The notes under the pieces: generated by a model | Databases searched by the model: none | What the model saw: only the letters and a program-made list of their open reading frames with translations | Told to the model about the DNA's origin: nothing | Made by a program: the position numbers and the translations under genes | Shown: one piece after another, positions 51,380-60,362 of the stretch | Layout: each line of letters begins with the position of its first letter | How positions within the stretch are numbered: the first letter of the stretch is position 1 | Assembly: GCA_965213935.1 (NCBI GenBank) | Contig: CBDCAO010000010.1 | Location: 496,001 to 560,000 of the forward strand | Source of the DNA: Bin52 sp965213935 | Lineage (GTDB): Bacteria; Pseudomonadota; Alphaproteobacteria; Thalassobaculales; Thalassobaculaceae | DNA length: 64,000 nucleotides | Reading direction: 5' to 3'

Positions 51380-52012
51380 CGGAGCCCAGCCGATTCTAGC
51401 GACCTCAACGACTGTCGCGGCCAGAGTGCGCGCCCCGTCCGCGTCACGACGGAAAAACGGTGCGACGCGAGGTCTCGGCAATCGATGCCACGACGCGGCC
51501 TGACGCCTGTTTCGACCGCCAGCCAACCCGAAGATCATGAGGCGCGTGGCCTCGGCTCTCTCGTCCGCAACCCGGCCGGGCGGTCTCGCGCGGGCCCGGA
51601 AGACCGGTCCGCCGCGCCCGTGCAGGGCGATCCTCCAGGTGAGAAACCTCGGAAGCCGGGCCGGCCGAGAGTCCCCGACTCCGGGCTTGCGCCACTGCCG
51701 CGGTTCCGGTCTGCCTCGCGTGCCGTTCGAACTCTCCAACCGGTCATGCAGGCCATCAGGCGTCGCGGAACCAGAGCATTCCTGCAAGTCGTGGGTGCCT
51801 GGCCGCATCGCTCACCTGTCTGCGCCCTGCGGCGGCAGGTGCCCGTGCGCAACACAGCGTTGTTCAGTGCCCGGTTGCCTGCGTTCCGCATGGACGAAGA
51901 CGTCCGGAGCCTGCAGACGCCGCAATGGACTTCGCGGACAGTGTAGCGCTACCATGGTTTCCAGTACGCACAGGGTAATGAGGGCGAAACCGTACATCGG
52001 GAGGGCAGGACG
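51380..52012. other. Intergenic region between the tmm unit and choXWV
   Basis: This 633-base region has no recognisable protein on either strand; the frames present are short and arginine- and proline-rich. The last 20 bases before choX carry GGGAGGGCAGGACG, a good ribosome-binding site. No ATTGGT-type repeat was found, so choXWV may be controlled separately. Confidence 0.45.
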
Positions 52013-52960
52013 ATGACATGGCACATGCGAGCGGCGGCGATAGGTATCGTTTCGGCCCTGACGGTCTCATCTGCCAGCTGGGCGGCCGATCCCGATTCCT
52101 GCAAGTCTGTCCGGTTTTCGGACGTCGGATGGACTGACATCACGTCCACCACCGCAGCCACCTCGGTGGTGTTGACGGGCCTCGGTTACGAACCGAGCGC
52201 GAACGTGTTCTCGGTGCCGGTGACCTACCAGGGACTCAAGAACGGCGACATCGATGTGTTCCTCGGCAACTGGATGCCGACGATGGAGGCGGATATCGCG
52301 CCCTATCGCGAGGAAGGCTCGGTCGAGACCGTGGGCATGAACCTGACCGGTGCCAAGTACACGCTTGCCGTCAACAAGGCAGCGGCGGACGGCGGTATCG
52401 CGAACTTCGGCGACATCGCCGGGCACCGCGACAAGCTGGACGGCAAGATCTACGGCATCGAACCCGGAAATGACGGCAACCGGCTGATCCAGAGCATGAT
52501 CGACGAGGATGCCTTCGGGCTGAAGGGCTTCGAGGTGGTCGAGTCCAGCGAGCAGGGCATGCTGGCCCAGGTCGTCCGGGCAAACCGTCGGGATGAATGG
52601 ATCGTGTTCCTGGGCTGGGAACCGCACCCGATGAACTCCAACTTCGAGCTGACCTATCTCGATGGCGGCGATGACTGGTTCGGGCCGAATTTCGGCGGTG
52701 CCGAGGTGTTTACCAATGTCCGGCGCGGCTACACCGGGGAATGTCCCAATGTCGGCAGGTTGCTGGCCAATCTCGAATTCACGCTGGCGATGGAAAACGA
52801 GATCATGACCGCGATCCTCGATGAGAAGGAGGAGCCGGACAAGGCAGCGACCGCATGGCTCAAGGCCAATCCGAAGATCCTGACCGGCTGGCTCGACGGT
52901 GTTACCACCATGGACGGCGGTGACGGCCTGGCCGCTGTTCGGGCGCATCTGGGGCTCTAG
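52013..52960 (+). CDS. choX: Choline ABC transporter substrate-binding protein
   Basis: This 315-residue periplasmic binding protein is of the ChoX/OpuAC type, with a cleavable signal peptide ending SSASWAAD (about residue 26). ChoX-specific blocks are VRFSDVGWTDITSTTAATSV, IDVFLGNWMPTMEADIAPYR, KIYGIEPGNDGNRLIQSMID and FLGWEPHPMN. The tryptophans in GWTD, GNW and GWEPH fit the aromatic box that binds the trimethylammonium head group. The nearby tmm and tdm make TMAO or glycine betaine alternative ligands, but the match is to the choline subtype. Confidence 0.9.
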   Translation: MTWHMRAAAIGIVSALTVSSASWAADPDSCKSVRFSDVGWTDITSTTAATSVVLTGLGYEPSANVFSVPVTYQGLKNGDIDVFLGNWMPTMEADIAPYREEGSVETVGMNLTGAKYTLAVNKAAADGGIANFGDIAGHRDKLDGKIYGIEPGNDGNRLIQSMIDEDAFGLKGFEVVESSEQGMLAQVVRANRRDEWIVFLGWEPHPMNSNFELTYLDGGDDWFGPNFGGAEVFTNVRRGYTGECPNVGRLLANLEFTLAMENEIMTAILDEKEEPDKAATAWLKANPKILTGWLDGVTTMDGGDGLAAVRAHLGL

Positions 52961-53002
52961 TCGTACTCCGGTCCCGGCGGTCCGGATTGCCCGGGGACGG
53001 TC

Positions 53003-53851
53003 TTGGACTGGCTGACGGATCACAAGATCCCGCTGGGCAAGTGGATCGAGTCCTTTGTCAACCTGCTGCTGGACCATGTCGCCTGGTTCTTTGACTTTCT
53101 CTCCGAGCTCCTTGCATTCCCGATAGAGGGACTGACCGCGCTGGCGCTCGCCGTCCCGCCGCTGCTGCTGGTGGCGACCGTCGCCGCGTTCGCCTTCTGG
53201 CTTCACCGGTCCTGGAAGCTGGCCGTCGCGGTCCTGCTCACCTTGCTGCTGGTCATCAACCTTGGCTACTGGCAGACCACGGTCCAGACGCTGGTGCTGA
53301 TTCTCTTTTCCACCGCGGTCTGCATCGTCGTGGGTGTCCCTGTCGGCATTGCGGCGGCGCACCGGCCGTGGCTGTACAATGCCATCCGGCCGATACTGGA
53401 CCTCATGCAGACCATTCCGACCTTCGTCTATCTGATCCCGACCATGATCATGTTCGGGCTGGGTGTGGTGCCGGGGCTCATCTCGACGGTGGTGTTCGCC
53501 ATCCCGGCCCCGATCCGGCTCACCCATCTCGGCATTTCCAGCGTGCCGCAGCCGCTGCTCGAGGCCGGGGAGGCCTTCGGGGCAACGCGCCGCCAACTGC
53601 TGTGGAAGGTGGAGCTGCCCCATGCCATGCCGACCATCATGGCGGGTGTGACCCAGTGCATCATGTTGAGCCTCTCCATGGTGGTCATTGCCGCGATGGT
53701 CGGTGCCCCGGGACTCGGCGTGCCGGTACTGCGCGCGCTCAACACGGTCAACATCGCCAAGGGCTTCGAGGCCGGGCTTGCCATTGTGATCGTCGCCATC
53801 CTGCTGGACCGGATATGCAAGCAGCCCGGCGGGGGCCGGGACAGGGGCTGA
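53003..53851 (+). CDS. choW: Choline ABC transporter permease
   Basis: This 282-residue permease of the ProW/OpuAB type starts DWLTDHKIPLGKW, the usual ChoW N-terminus, from a TTG start at 53003 preceded by GGGGAC. The permease core has PVGIAAAHRPWLYNAIRPIL, LMQTIPTFVYLIPTMIMFGL, and the EAA-type loop LLEAGEAFGATRRQLLWKVE. It lies 42 bases after choX and ends just before choV. Confidence 0.9.
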   Translation: MDWLTDHKIPLGKWIESFVNLLLDHVAWFFDFLSELLAFPIEGLTALALAVPPLLLVATVAAFAFWLHRSWKLAVAVLLTLLLVINLGYWQTTVQTLVLILFSTAVCIVVGVPVGIAAAHRPWLYNAIRPILDLMQTIPTFVYLIPTMIMFGLGVVPGLISTVVFAIPAPIRLTHLGISSVPQPLLEAGEAFGATRRQLLWKVELPHAMPTIMAGVTQCIMLSLSMVVIAAMVGAPGLGVPVLRALNTVNIAKGFEAGLAIVIVAILLDRICKQPGGGRDRG

Positions 53852-53878
53852 ACCATTCACGCCATCGAGCTCAGGGAC

Positions 53879-55051
53879 GTGGACATCCTGTTCGGCGGCG
53901 ACACCCGAGCCGCGCTGGACCTGCTTGACCGGGGCGCGGACCGGCAGGAAATCCACGACGCCACGGGCGTGGTCGTGGGCGTGGCCGGTGCGTCGCTTGC
54001 CGTGCGGCGCGGCGAGGTCTGCGTGTTGATGGGCCTTTCGGGTTCGGGCAAGTCGACGCTGCTCCGCGCCGTCAACGGGCTCTGTCCGGTGACGCGCGGC
54101 CAGGTGCTCGTGCAGGATGACGGGTCCACGCTCGATATCGCCGGCTGCGATGCCGCGATGCTCCGGCACATGCGCATGGAGCGCATCGCCATGGTATTCC
54201 AGCAGTTCGCGCTGCTGCCATGGCGCACGGTCCAGGAGAACGTGAGCTTCGGCCTTGAACTGCGGGGAATGAACCGCGCCGAACGCGATGCAGTGGTGGA
54301 AGAAAAGCTGAAGCTGGTCGGTCTCGACCGCTGGCGGGAACGCTTCGTCCATGAGCTTTCCGGCGGCATGCAACAGCGCGTTGGCCTCGCCCGTGCGCTT
54401 GCGACCGACTCCGATATCCTGCTCATGGACGAGCCGTTCTCCGCCCTTGATCCCCTGATCCGTGAACACTTGCAGGACGAACTGCTCGGCCTCCAGCGCC
54501 GTCTTGGCAAGACGATCCTGTTCGTCAGCCACGACCTCAACGAGGCGCTCAAGCTCGGCCAGCACATCGCCATCATGGAGGCCGGCCGGATCGTGCAGTT
54601 CGGTGAGCCGGAGGAAATCCTGCTGAACCCGGCGAACGCCTACGTCTCCGAGTTCATTGCGCACATGGACGCGCTCAACGTGCTGCGATGCCGCTCGCTG
54701 ATGACCCCCGTGGAAGATATCCGGCGCGAGGGAGATGCCCTGCTGCTCGATGTGTCCGGGCGGAACCGCATCGCGCTCGGAGCGGATGGCGCGCCTGTGG
54801 AGGCGACGGTCGAGCCCGGTCCGGCCAGGATCTGGCACTACAATCCGGAGATGGACCTCGCCGCGCTTGGCACCGGTGATATCTGCGCCGCGCCTGCCAG
54901 TCTGGGAATGCGCGTGGCCATCGAGATCCGGCACCGTACCGGCCGGCCGGTGCTGATGGTCGATCAGGGTCGCGTCATCGGCGTCATCAGTGACGAGGAA
55001 ATCTACCGGGGCCTCCTGAGCCAGGGGAGCCATACCCGGTCCGTGACCTGA
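53879..55051 (+). CDS. choV: Choline ABC transporter ATP-binding protein
   Basis: This ATPase of the ProV/OpuAA type has the ChoV-specific N-terminal segment ILFGGDTRAALDLLDRGADR, Walker A LMGLSGSGKSTLLRAVNGL, signature LSGGMQQRVGLARALA, Walker B ILLMDEPFSALDPL and a C-terminal CBS-like regulatory region. The first standard start is the GTG at 53879 (390 residues). In-frame, family-like residues (HAIELRD) lie upstream back to an ATT at 53855, three bases after the choW stop and preceded by CAGGGG, so a rare ATT start is possible. Confidence 0.9.
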   Translation: MDILFGGDTRAALDLLDRGADRQEIHDATGVVVGVAGASLAVRRGEVCVLMGLSGSGKSTLLRAVNGLCPVTRGQVLVQDDGSTLDIAGCDAAMLRHMRMERIAMVFQQFALLPWRTVQENVSFGLELRGMNRAERDAVVEEKLKLVGLDRWRERFVHELSGGMQQRVGLARALATDSDILLMDEPFSALDPLIREHLQDELLGLQRRLGKTILFVSHDLNEALKLGQHIAIMEAGRIVQFGEPEEILLNPANAYVSEFIAHMDALNVLRCRSLMTPVEDIRREGDALLLDVSGRNRIALGADGAPVEATVEPGPARIWHYNPEMDLAALGTGDICAAPASLGMRVAIEIRHRTGRPVLMVDQGRVIGVISDEEIYRGLLSQGSHTRSVT

Positions 55052-55712
55052 CGCTGAAGACGTCCGCAAGGCGCTGCCCGGGCAGGACACGATCGTGCAG
55101 GTAAGGCTCGACGCCTGCCGCCTGGTTCTCCATGTTCACCGTGTACACCCCGGACCCGCTTCTGCCATCCGGTATGCTCCCCGGGGTCTTGTCTGGATGG
55201 ATGGAGCCGCCCGTCACGCCGGCCTTTGCTCTCCGGCCGTCCAGCCCTTGCTATGGCCGCGCTGCGACGCCGTTCTTCGGGCCTTTTTGATGTCATCCTC
55301 CACCCGGCGGAAATCAGGCTCCAGCTTCTTCTTCAATTGTTCCGTCAGACCGCTGAGGCCGTACTGGTTTGTCAGCCTGCCGCCGTCCTGGGGCACGTCG
55401 CTCGACCCGTTCGACAAGTCCGGCTGTCTCGGGATCGGCGATATGACGCAGGACCTGTCGACCACCGAGGCCCAACCGATCCGCCAGCACCCTTTTTTCG
55501 GGGAAAGGGTTTGCGCTCGCAATCCCATCAGAAAGCAGCGAGTTGAGCTTCAGTACCGTGAGTCGCGTCGGATTGCGGCCGGCTGGTTATGCGCCCGCCT
55601 GCGGCCTCGAAGGAGACCCGGGCTGCCGGACTTCTTGTCTTGCGCGCGCAACGACTTTCCGGCATGGGCAGGATGTGCCTGTCGTTCACATCCGAAATGG
55701 AGTCAACACATC
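55052..55712. other. Intergenic region with possible decayed coding DNA
   Basis: No gene is supported in these 660 bases. A minus-strand frame (55214-55528) has a charged tail (LTEQLKKKLEPDFRRVEDDI), and a neighbouring frame contains a short helix-turn-helix-like stretch, but neither is a complete domain. A CTGCCCGGGCAG palindrome at 55074-55085 has no loop or T-run, so it is not a convincing terminator. Confidence 0.4.
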
Positions 55713-56324
55713 ATGAAGCTCTACCAGTCGATCGGCCCGAACCCGCACGTTGTGCGCATGTTCATGGCCGAAAAGAACATGGACATCCCGATGGAGACCG
55801 TTGACCTGATGGGCGGCGAGAACCGGCGTGAGGAGTACCTGGCGATCAATCCGCGCGGTCAGAGTCCTGCCCTGGTGACCGACAGTGGCCTGGTCGTTAC
55901 GGAGATTACCGCCATCTGCGAGTATCTTGAGGATGTTCAGCCGGCCCCGGCCCTGATCGGCAGCACGCCGGACGAACGCGGCGAGACCCGGATGTGGACC
56001 AGGCGTATCGACCTCTCGTTCTGCGAGCCGGCGGCGAACGGCTTTCGGTTTTCCGACGGGCTCAAGATGTTCGAATCCCGAATCCGGTGCCTGCCCGAAG
56101 CGGCCGAAGGACTGAAGGCCGTGGCGCAGGACGGTCTGGCCTGGCTCGACGGAGAAATGCAGGGCAAGACCTGGGTGTGTGGCGACAGGTTCACCCTCGC
56201 CGACATCATGCTCTATTGTTTCCTGCACTTTGGCGCCCGGGTCGGTCAGTCGATCAATGAGGCGCACACCAACATCGCCGCCTTCTACGCACGCGCCGGT
56301 GACCGGCCGAGTGCCGGCGCCTGA
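55713..56324 (+). CDS. Glutathione S-transferase family protein
   Basis: This 203-residue GST has a thioredoxin-like N-terminal domain (MKLYQSIGPNPHVVRMFMAE; PRGQSPALVTDSGLVVTEIT with the cis-Pro and glutathione-binding SP/E-S-type loop) and a helical C-terminal domain containing TWVCGDRFTLADIMLYCFLH. The start ATG at 55713 is where homology begins. Its 3' end overlaps the convergent dehalogenase-like gene by 40 bases. Substrate is unknown. Confidence 0.88.
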   Translation: MKLYQSIGPNPHVVRMFMAEKNMDIPMETVDLMGGENRREEYLAINPRGQSPALVTDSGLVVTEITAICEYLEDVQPAPALIGSTPDERGETRMWTRRIDLSFCEPAANGFRFSDGLKMFESRIRCLPEAAEGLKAVAQDGLAWLDGEMQGKTWVCGDRFTLADIMLYCFLHFGARVGQSINEAHTNIAAFYARAGDRPSAGA

Positions 56325-57184
56325 GTATCGAGCCAGGCGGCGATCGCTTCGGCGATCTCGTCAGGTGAGTCCTCCTGGACGAAGTGACTGCCCGCGACAG
56401 TCACTTCGGTCTGGTTCGGCCAGTTCCGGCAGAATTCCCGCTGGGCACCGACCAGGATCGCGCCCGGCTCGGCGTTGATGAACAGCTTGGGCAGTGGTGA
56501 AGTCGAGAGCCAGTCCGCGTAGTCGCGCACGATTGCGGTCACATCTCCCGGCGTGCCGTCGATCGGGATCTGCCGCGGCCAGGTCAGCGTCGGCCTGCGA
56601 CCCTCACCTGGCTCGGCGAAGGGCCGGCGGTACTCGTCCATCTCCTCGCCGGTCAGCTGGCGCATGATCGAGCCCGGCAGCACCCGTTCGACGAACAGGT
56701 TCTTCTCCAGGATCATTGCTTCACCGGCTGGCGACCGGAACCCCTCGAACACCCGTCGCGCCTGCGGATTCCACTCGGCCCAGGTGAGAGGACGCACGAT
56801 CGCCTCCATGTAGACGATGCCCCGCATCCGGTCCGGATGCCGCCGGGCCCAGTCGAAGCCCAGTGCCGACCCCCAGTCGTGCACCACGAAGGTGACATCG
56901 CCGCTCACCTCCAGGGCATCGAGCAGACCATCGAGATAGTGGCGGTGCTCGACGAACCGGTAGCTGTCCGGACCCGGGTTCGCGAGCTTGGCGGAATCAC
57001 CCATGCCGATCAGGTCAGGTGCCAGGCACCGGCCGTGTCCGGTGAGCGCCGGCATTATGTTCCGCCACAACCATGAAGAGGTCGGGTTGCCGTGCAGGAA
57101 AACGATCGGAGCTCCGGCTCCGGCCTCGACCCAGGTCATGCCGTACCCGTCGATCTCGGTGCGCTGCTTCCGGGGCCGTTCCAT
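56285..57184 (-). CDS. Haloalkane dehalogenase-like alpha/beta hydrolase
   Basis: This 299-residue alpha/beta hydrolase closely resembles haloalkane dehalogenases of the LinB/DhaA subfamily, which hydrolyse carbon-halogen bonds. Catalytic features are Asp103 in VHDWGSALGF, Trp104 and Asn33 (HGNPTSSWLW) as the halide-binding pair, the acid Glu127 (YMEAIVRP) and the histidine at about 267 (SHFVQEDSP). All five subfamily-II residues are therefore present. The ATG at 57184 lies four bases after the enoyl-CoA hydratase stop, so the two are co-transcribed. Activity on a natural halogenated compound is plausible but unproven. Confidence 0.88.
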   Translation of the reverse strand: MERPRKQRTEIDGYGMTWVEAGAGAPIVFLHGNPTSSWLWRNIMPALTGHGRCLAPDLIGMGDSAKLANPGPDSYRFVEHRHYLDGLLDALEVSGDVTFVVHDWGSALGFDWARRHPDRMRGIVYMEAIVRPLTWAEWNPQARRVFEGFRSPAGEAMILEKNLFVERVLPGSIMRQLTGEEMDEYRRPFAEPGEGRRPTLTWPRQIPIDGTPGDVTAIVRDYADWLSTSPLPKLFINAEPGAILVGAQREFCRNWPNQTEVTVAGSHFVQEDSPDEIAEAIAAWLDTQAPALGRSPARA

Positions 57185-57188
57185 GCCG

Positions 57189-57977
57189 TCATTCTCCCCG
57201 GAAGATCGGTCGTCGCTTGGCAAGGAAGGCATCAAGCCCCTCGCGACCATCCGCGGTGGCGGCCATTGCACCGATATGGCGCGATTCCTCCTCGAGCTGG
57301 ACCTCGAGCGACTGCTCGAAACTGCGGCCGAGCAGGCGCTTCACCGCACCATAGGCGCGGGTCGGGCCGGCGGCGATGCCGTGCGCCAGTGCCTCGGCCT
57401 CGTCGGTGAGAGCGTCGTCATCGACCACCCGGGTGACCAATCCCCAGTCGAGCGCCTCCCCTGCGTCGAGAACCCGGTTGGTCAGGATCAGTTCCTGGGC
57501 CCTCCTGAGTCCGACCAGGCGGGGCAGGAAGTACGAGGAACTGGCATCCGGCGACAGGCCGGCACGGGTATAGGCCATGGTAAACCGGGCCGACCGGGCG
57601 GCCAGCACGATGTCTCCGAACAGCGTCATGCTGAAGCCGCCGCCGGCAGCCATGCCATTGACCGCGATGATCAGAGGCGCATCCATGTGCCGAAGCCGCT
57701 GGATACCCTGGTGGACCAGGGCGGTGAGCTCGATCAGCCGGTACTCGATCTGCTCGGTCTGACCCGAGAAGTACTTGAGGTCACCGCCAAACCCGAACAT
57801 GTCGCCGGTGGCGCTGAGCAGGCAGCATCGCACCTTGGGATCGGTGCTTGTTCTCAGTGCGGCTTCCATGAACTCGAGCGCAAAGGTCCGGTTGATTGCA
57901 TGACCGGTCTCGGGGCGATCGAGCACGATGCGGGCGATGCCGTCGGCGCGGTCGAACTTGATGGTCTCGAACTCCAT
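57189..57977 (-). CDS. Enoyl-CoA hydratase/isomerase family protein
   Basis: This 262-residue crotonase-fold protein has RADGIARIVLDRPETGHAIN, the oxyanion-hole block MFGFGGDLKYFS (GFGGDL, where most hydratases have AGADL), and the second hole segment GMAAGGGFSMTLFGDIVLAA. The catalytic glutamates of classical hydratases are not obvious; an Asp in LSPDASSSYFLPRLVG suggests a PaaG/isomerase-like subtype. It is directly upstream of the dehalogenase-like gene and 37 bases after the aminopeptidase stop. Confidence 0.85.
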   Translation of the reverse strand: MEFETIKFDRADGIARIVLDRPETGHAINRTFALEFMEAALRTSTDPKVRCCLLSATGDMFGFGGDLKYFSGQTEQIEYRLIELTALVHQGIQRLRHMDAPLIIAVNGMAAGGGFSMTLFGDIVLAARSARFTMAYTRAGLSPDASSSYFLPRLVGLRRAQELILTNRVLDAGEALDWGLVTRVVDDDALTDEAEALAHGIAAGPTRAYGAVKRLLGRSFEQSLEVQLEEESRHIGAMAATADGREGLDAFLAKRRPIFRGE

Positions 57978-58014
57978 GGATCAGGTCACTCCGTGTTGCT
58001 GCTGGGATGAACCG

Positions 58015-60045
58015 TCAGTCGAGGGGTCGGGTGGCCGTATCGAGCCAGCGGCGTACCTCGGGCTCGAGATCCGGCGAGAGGGTGTCACGGACCCAGGCGT
58101 GGTACAGGTTGATCCAGTCGATCTCGTGCGCGGCCAGAAGGCCGGTCGTGATCATCGAGCGATCGAACGGGGCAAGGGTGATGGTCTCGAAGCCCAGCAT
58201 GTTTCGCTCACCGCCATCCGGCTGCTCCTTGCGGACCACCAGCAGGTTTTCCAGGCGGATACCGTACTCGCCCTCGCGGTAGTACCCCGGTTCGTTGGAC
58301 ACGATCATGCCCGGCTCGAGTGCGACCGTGCCGGAGCGCCCGGAAATCGACTGCGGGCCCTCGTGGACACCGAGATAGGATCCGACCCCGTGACCGGTGC
58401 CGTGATCGAAGTCGATGCCCGCCTGCCACAGTGGTGCCCTTGCCACTGCGTCGAGCCGGTCCCCGGTTGTCCCCTCGGGGAACCGCATGGTGGCGAGCGC
58501 GATGTGCGCCTTCAGGACCCGGGTGAACCGGTCGCGGGCCTGTGCCCCGGGATCGCCGACGGCGATGGTGCGGGTGATGTCGGTGGTGCCGTCCCGGTAC
58601 TGTGCGCCGGAATCCACCAGGTAGAGGTCACCCGGGCGAATGGTCCGGTTGGTCTGTGGCGTGACCCGGTAGTGGACGATGGCACCGTTCGGCCCACTCG
58701 CCGATATCGTGTCGAAACTGAGGCCGGCGAACAGTTCCTGCTCGGCGCGGAACGTGCGCAGCCGGTCCGCCGCTCCCTGCTCATCGAGCCGGCCCGAGGG
58801 AGCCTCGCTCGCAAACCAGCACAGGAACCGCACGAAGGCCGTTCCGTCACGCCGGTGCGCTGCCCGCGCTCCCTCGAGTTCCGTCGTGTTCTTGCGCGCG
58901 CGTGGCAGCACCACCGGGTCGGGGCCGGTCACCACCGTACCGCCCGACGCAGTGACATGGTTCGCGATCCAGACCGGACTCGAGGCCGGGTCGAGCCGCA
59001 GCCGTGCGCCACGGGAGGCGCGGTGCGCGAGTGCGGCGGCAAGGCCAGACGGCGGATGGATCGACACGGCGTTACCCAGATGGGCCCGGGTCGCGTCAGT
59101 GATCTTGCGACGGTCGACGAACAGCTCGACGGTACCGGTCCGGTCGAGGATCGCGAACGACAGGCAGAGCGGAGTGCTCGGGACGTCATGCCCCCGGATG
59201 TTGAGCAGCCACGCGATGGACTCGGGCGAGGTCAGTACCGTCGCGTCGTGACCCTCGGCAGCGAGGATGTCGGCGATGGCTTCGCGCTTGCCGGCGGATG
59301 ACTGCCCGGCATGCTGTTCCGGATGCGGAACCGCCGGCGAGAGCGGGGCGGCCGGCCGGTGCTCCCACAGCCGGTCGATCGGGTTGGCCTCGAGGGCAAC
59401 GGGAGTGCCGCCGGCCCGTTCCACCGCCGCTTCCAGGGTGCGGGCAGACTTGATGCTGTGCAGCCACGGGTCGTACCCGATCCGCTGACCCTGCTGCACA
59501 TGCTCGCCGATCCAGTCCGCAAGGGGCTCACGGATGACGTGCCGCACCTCCCACACCGAAGTATCGACCTGTTGGGCGACCTGGATCGTGTAGCGTCCGT
59601 CAGTGAGAATCGCGGCGCGGTCCTGCAGCACTGCCACCACCGCCGCGGACCCGGTGAATCCGCTCAGCCATGCCACGCGTTCGGACCGGTGGGGCAGGAA
59701 CTCGCCCTGATGCTCGTCGGCCCGCGGCAAGACGAGACCGTCGAGCCCCTGGGTGCGCAGTGCGTGACGCAGCCGGGAAAGCCGTTCGGTCTGCGCGAGA
59801 GACGACGTCAGCGTGCGCGAAGACCGGTGGGCACGCAACGCGAGCAGTCCCTGTCTCAACCCGGCGTCGGCCGGAGAGCCCAGCATTTCGAGCCAGCTTT
59901 CGTCGTCATTCTCGAGCGGCGCGGCATTCACACCGTCGAGGATTTCCAGCAGCCCGTCAGGGGAGATCTCATGGCCATGCCTGCCGAGCTCGCGGGCGAG
60001 ATCGGCAACGGATCCGAAGCTGCCGTCGTCGAGGGAGCCGCTCAT
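58015..60045 (-). CDS. M24 aminopeptidase P (Xaa-Pro aminopeptidase)
   Basis: This 676-residue metallopeptidase removes N-terminal residues before proline. The catalytic pita-bread domain carries the metal ligands in DSGAQYRDGTTDITRT, HGTGHGVGSYLGVHEGP, SNEPGYYREGEYGIRLENLL (first Glu) and the ENLLVV Glu. The two upstream creatinase-like domains are present, giving the long three-domain form. The N-terminal extension of about 100 residues before the first creatinase domain is unusual. The start is uncertain: ATG at 60045, or 60138 giving 31 more residues. Confidence 0.88.
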   Translation of the reverse strand: MSGSLDDGSFGSVADLARELGRHGHEISPDGLLEILDGVNAAPLENDDESWLEMLGSPADAGLRQGLLALRAHRSSRTLTSSLAQTERLSRLRHALRTQGLDGLVLPRADEHQGEFLPHRSERVAWLSGFTGSAAVVAVLQDRAAILTDGRYTIQVAQQVDTSVWEVRHVIREPLADWIGEHVQQGQRIGYDPWLHSIKSARTLEAAVERAGGTPVALEANPIDRLWEHRPAAPLSPAVPHPEQHAGQSSAGKREAIADILAAEGHDATVLTSPESIAWLLNIRGHDVPSTPLCLSFAILDRTGTVELFVDRRKITDATRAHLGNAVSIHPPSGLAAALAHRASRGARLRLDPASSPVWIANHVTASGGTVVTGPDPVVLPRARKNTTELEGARAAHRRDGTAFVRFLCWFASEAPSGRLDEQGAADRLRTFRAEQELFAGLSFDTISASGPNGAIVHYRVTPQTNRTIRPGDLYLVDSGAQYRDGTTDITRTIAVGDPGAQARDRFTRVLKAHIALATMRFPEGTTGDRLDAVARAPLWQAGIDFDHGTGHGVGSYLGVHEGPQSISGRSGTVALEPGMIVSNEPGYYREGEYGIRLENLLVVRKEQPDGGERNMLGFETITLAPFDRSMITTGLLAAHEIDWINLYHAWVRDTLSPDLEPEVRRWLDTATRPLD

Positions 60046-60362
60046 GGTGGTTGCGTGTTCCGGCCAGATCAAGTGTTCCCGGACGATAGTGCCACGACGG
60101 AAAGCGGGCAAGTCGGTCCGGAACGGCACGGCACTCATGCGTCTGGTGCAACCCCGTCCCGCGTCCGGGACAGGAGAGGAGGTGCCGGGCGGGCGCGTAC
60201 GGCGGCGGAGCCGCAAGAAGCACCGGGCCGCCATGTCCGCCATGCAGTGCAGCAGTGCAGTTTCTCGTCTGGTATCGGAGCAGGGTGCTCGCCACATTGA
60301 GGTTGTTCACACGAACAGCACGGCTCGTCGGGAACCTGCCCGCCGGATACTGGAGGCCAGAA
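60046..60362. other. Divergent intergenic region
   Basis: This region lies between the aminopeptidase and DUF1127 genes. It contains the alternative upstream aminopeptidase start (60138) and the leader of the DUF1127 gene, which ends with a CTGGAGGCC ribosome-binding site. No repeat, RNA gene or extra open frame with recognisable similarity was seen. Confidence 0.4.

Noticed and set aside
51485..51946. Plus-strand frame of 154 codons upstream of choX
   Set aside because: Composition is Arg- and Pro-rich and domain-free, and several competing frames are equally long.
55074..55085. CTGCCCGGGCAG as a terminator after choV
   Set aside because: There is no loop between the arms and no T-run follows.
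52067..55090. Very long minus-strand open frame (about 1007 codons) opposite choXWV
   Set aside because: It is antisense to three clearly homologous genes, is dominated by H, R, D, G and P, and has no domain; it results from high GC content.
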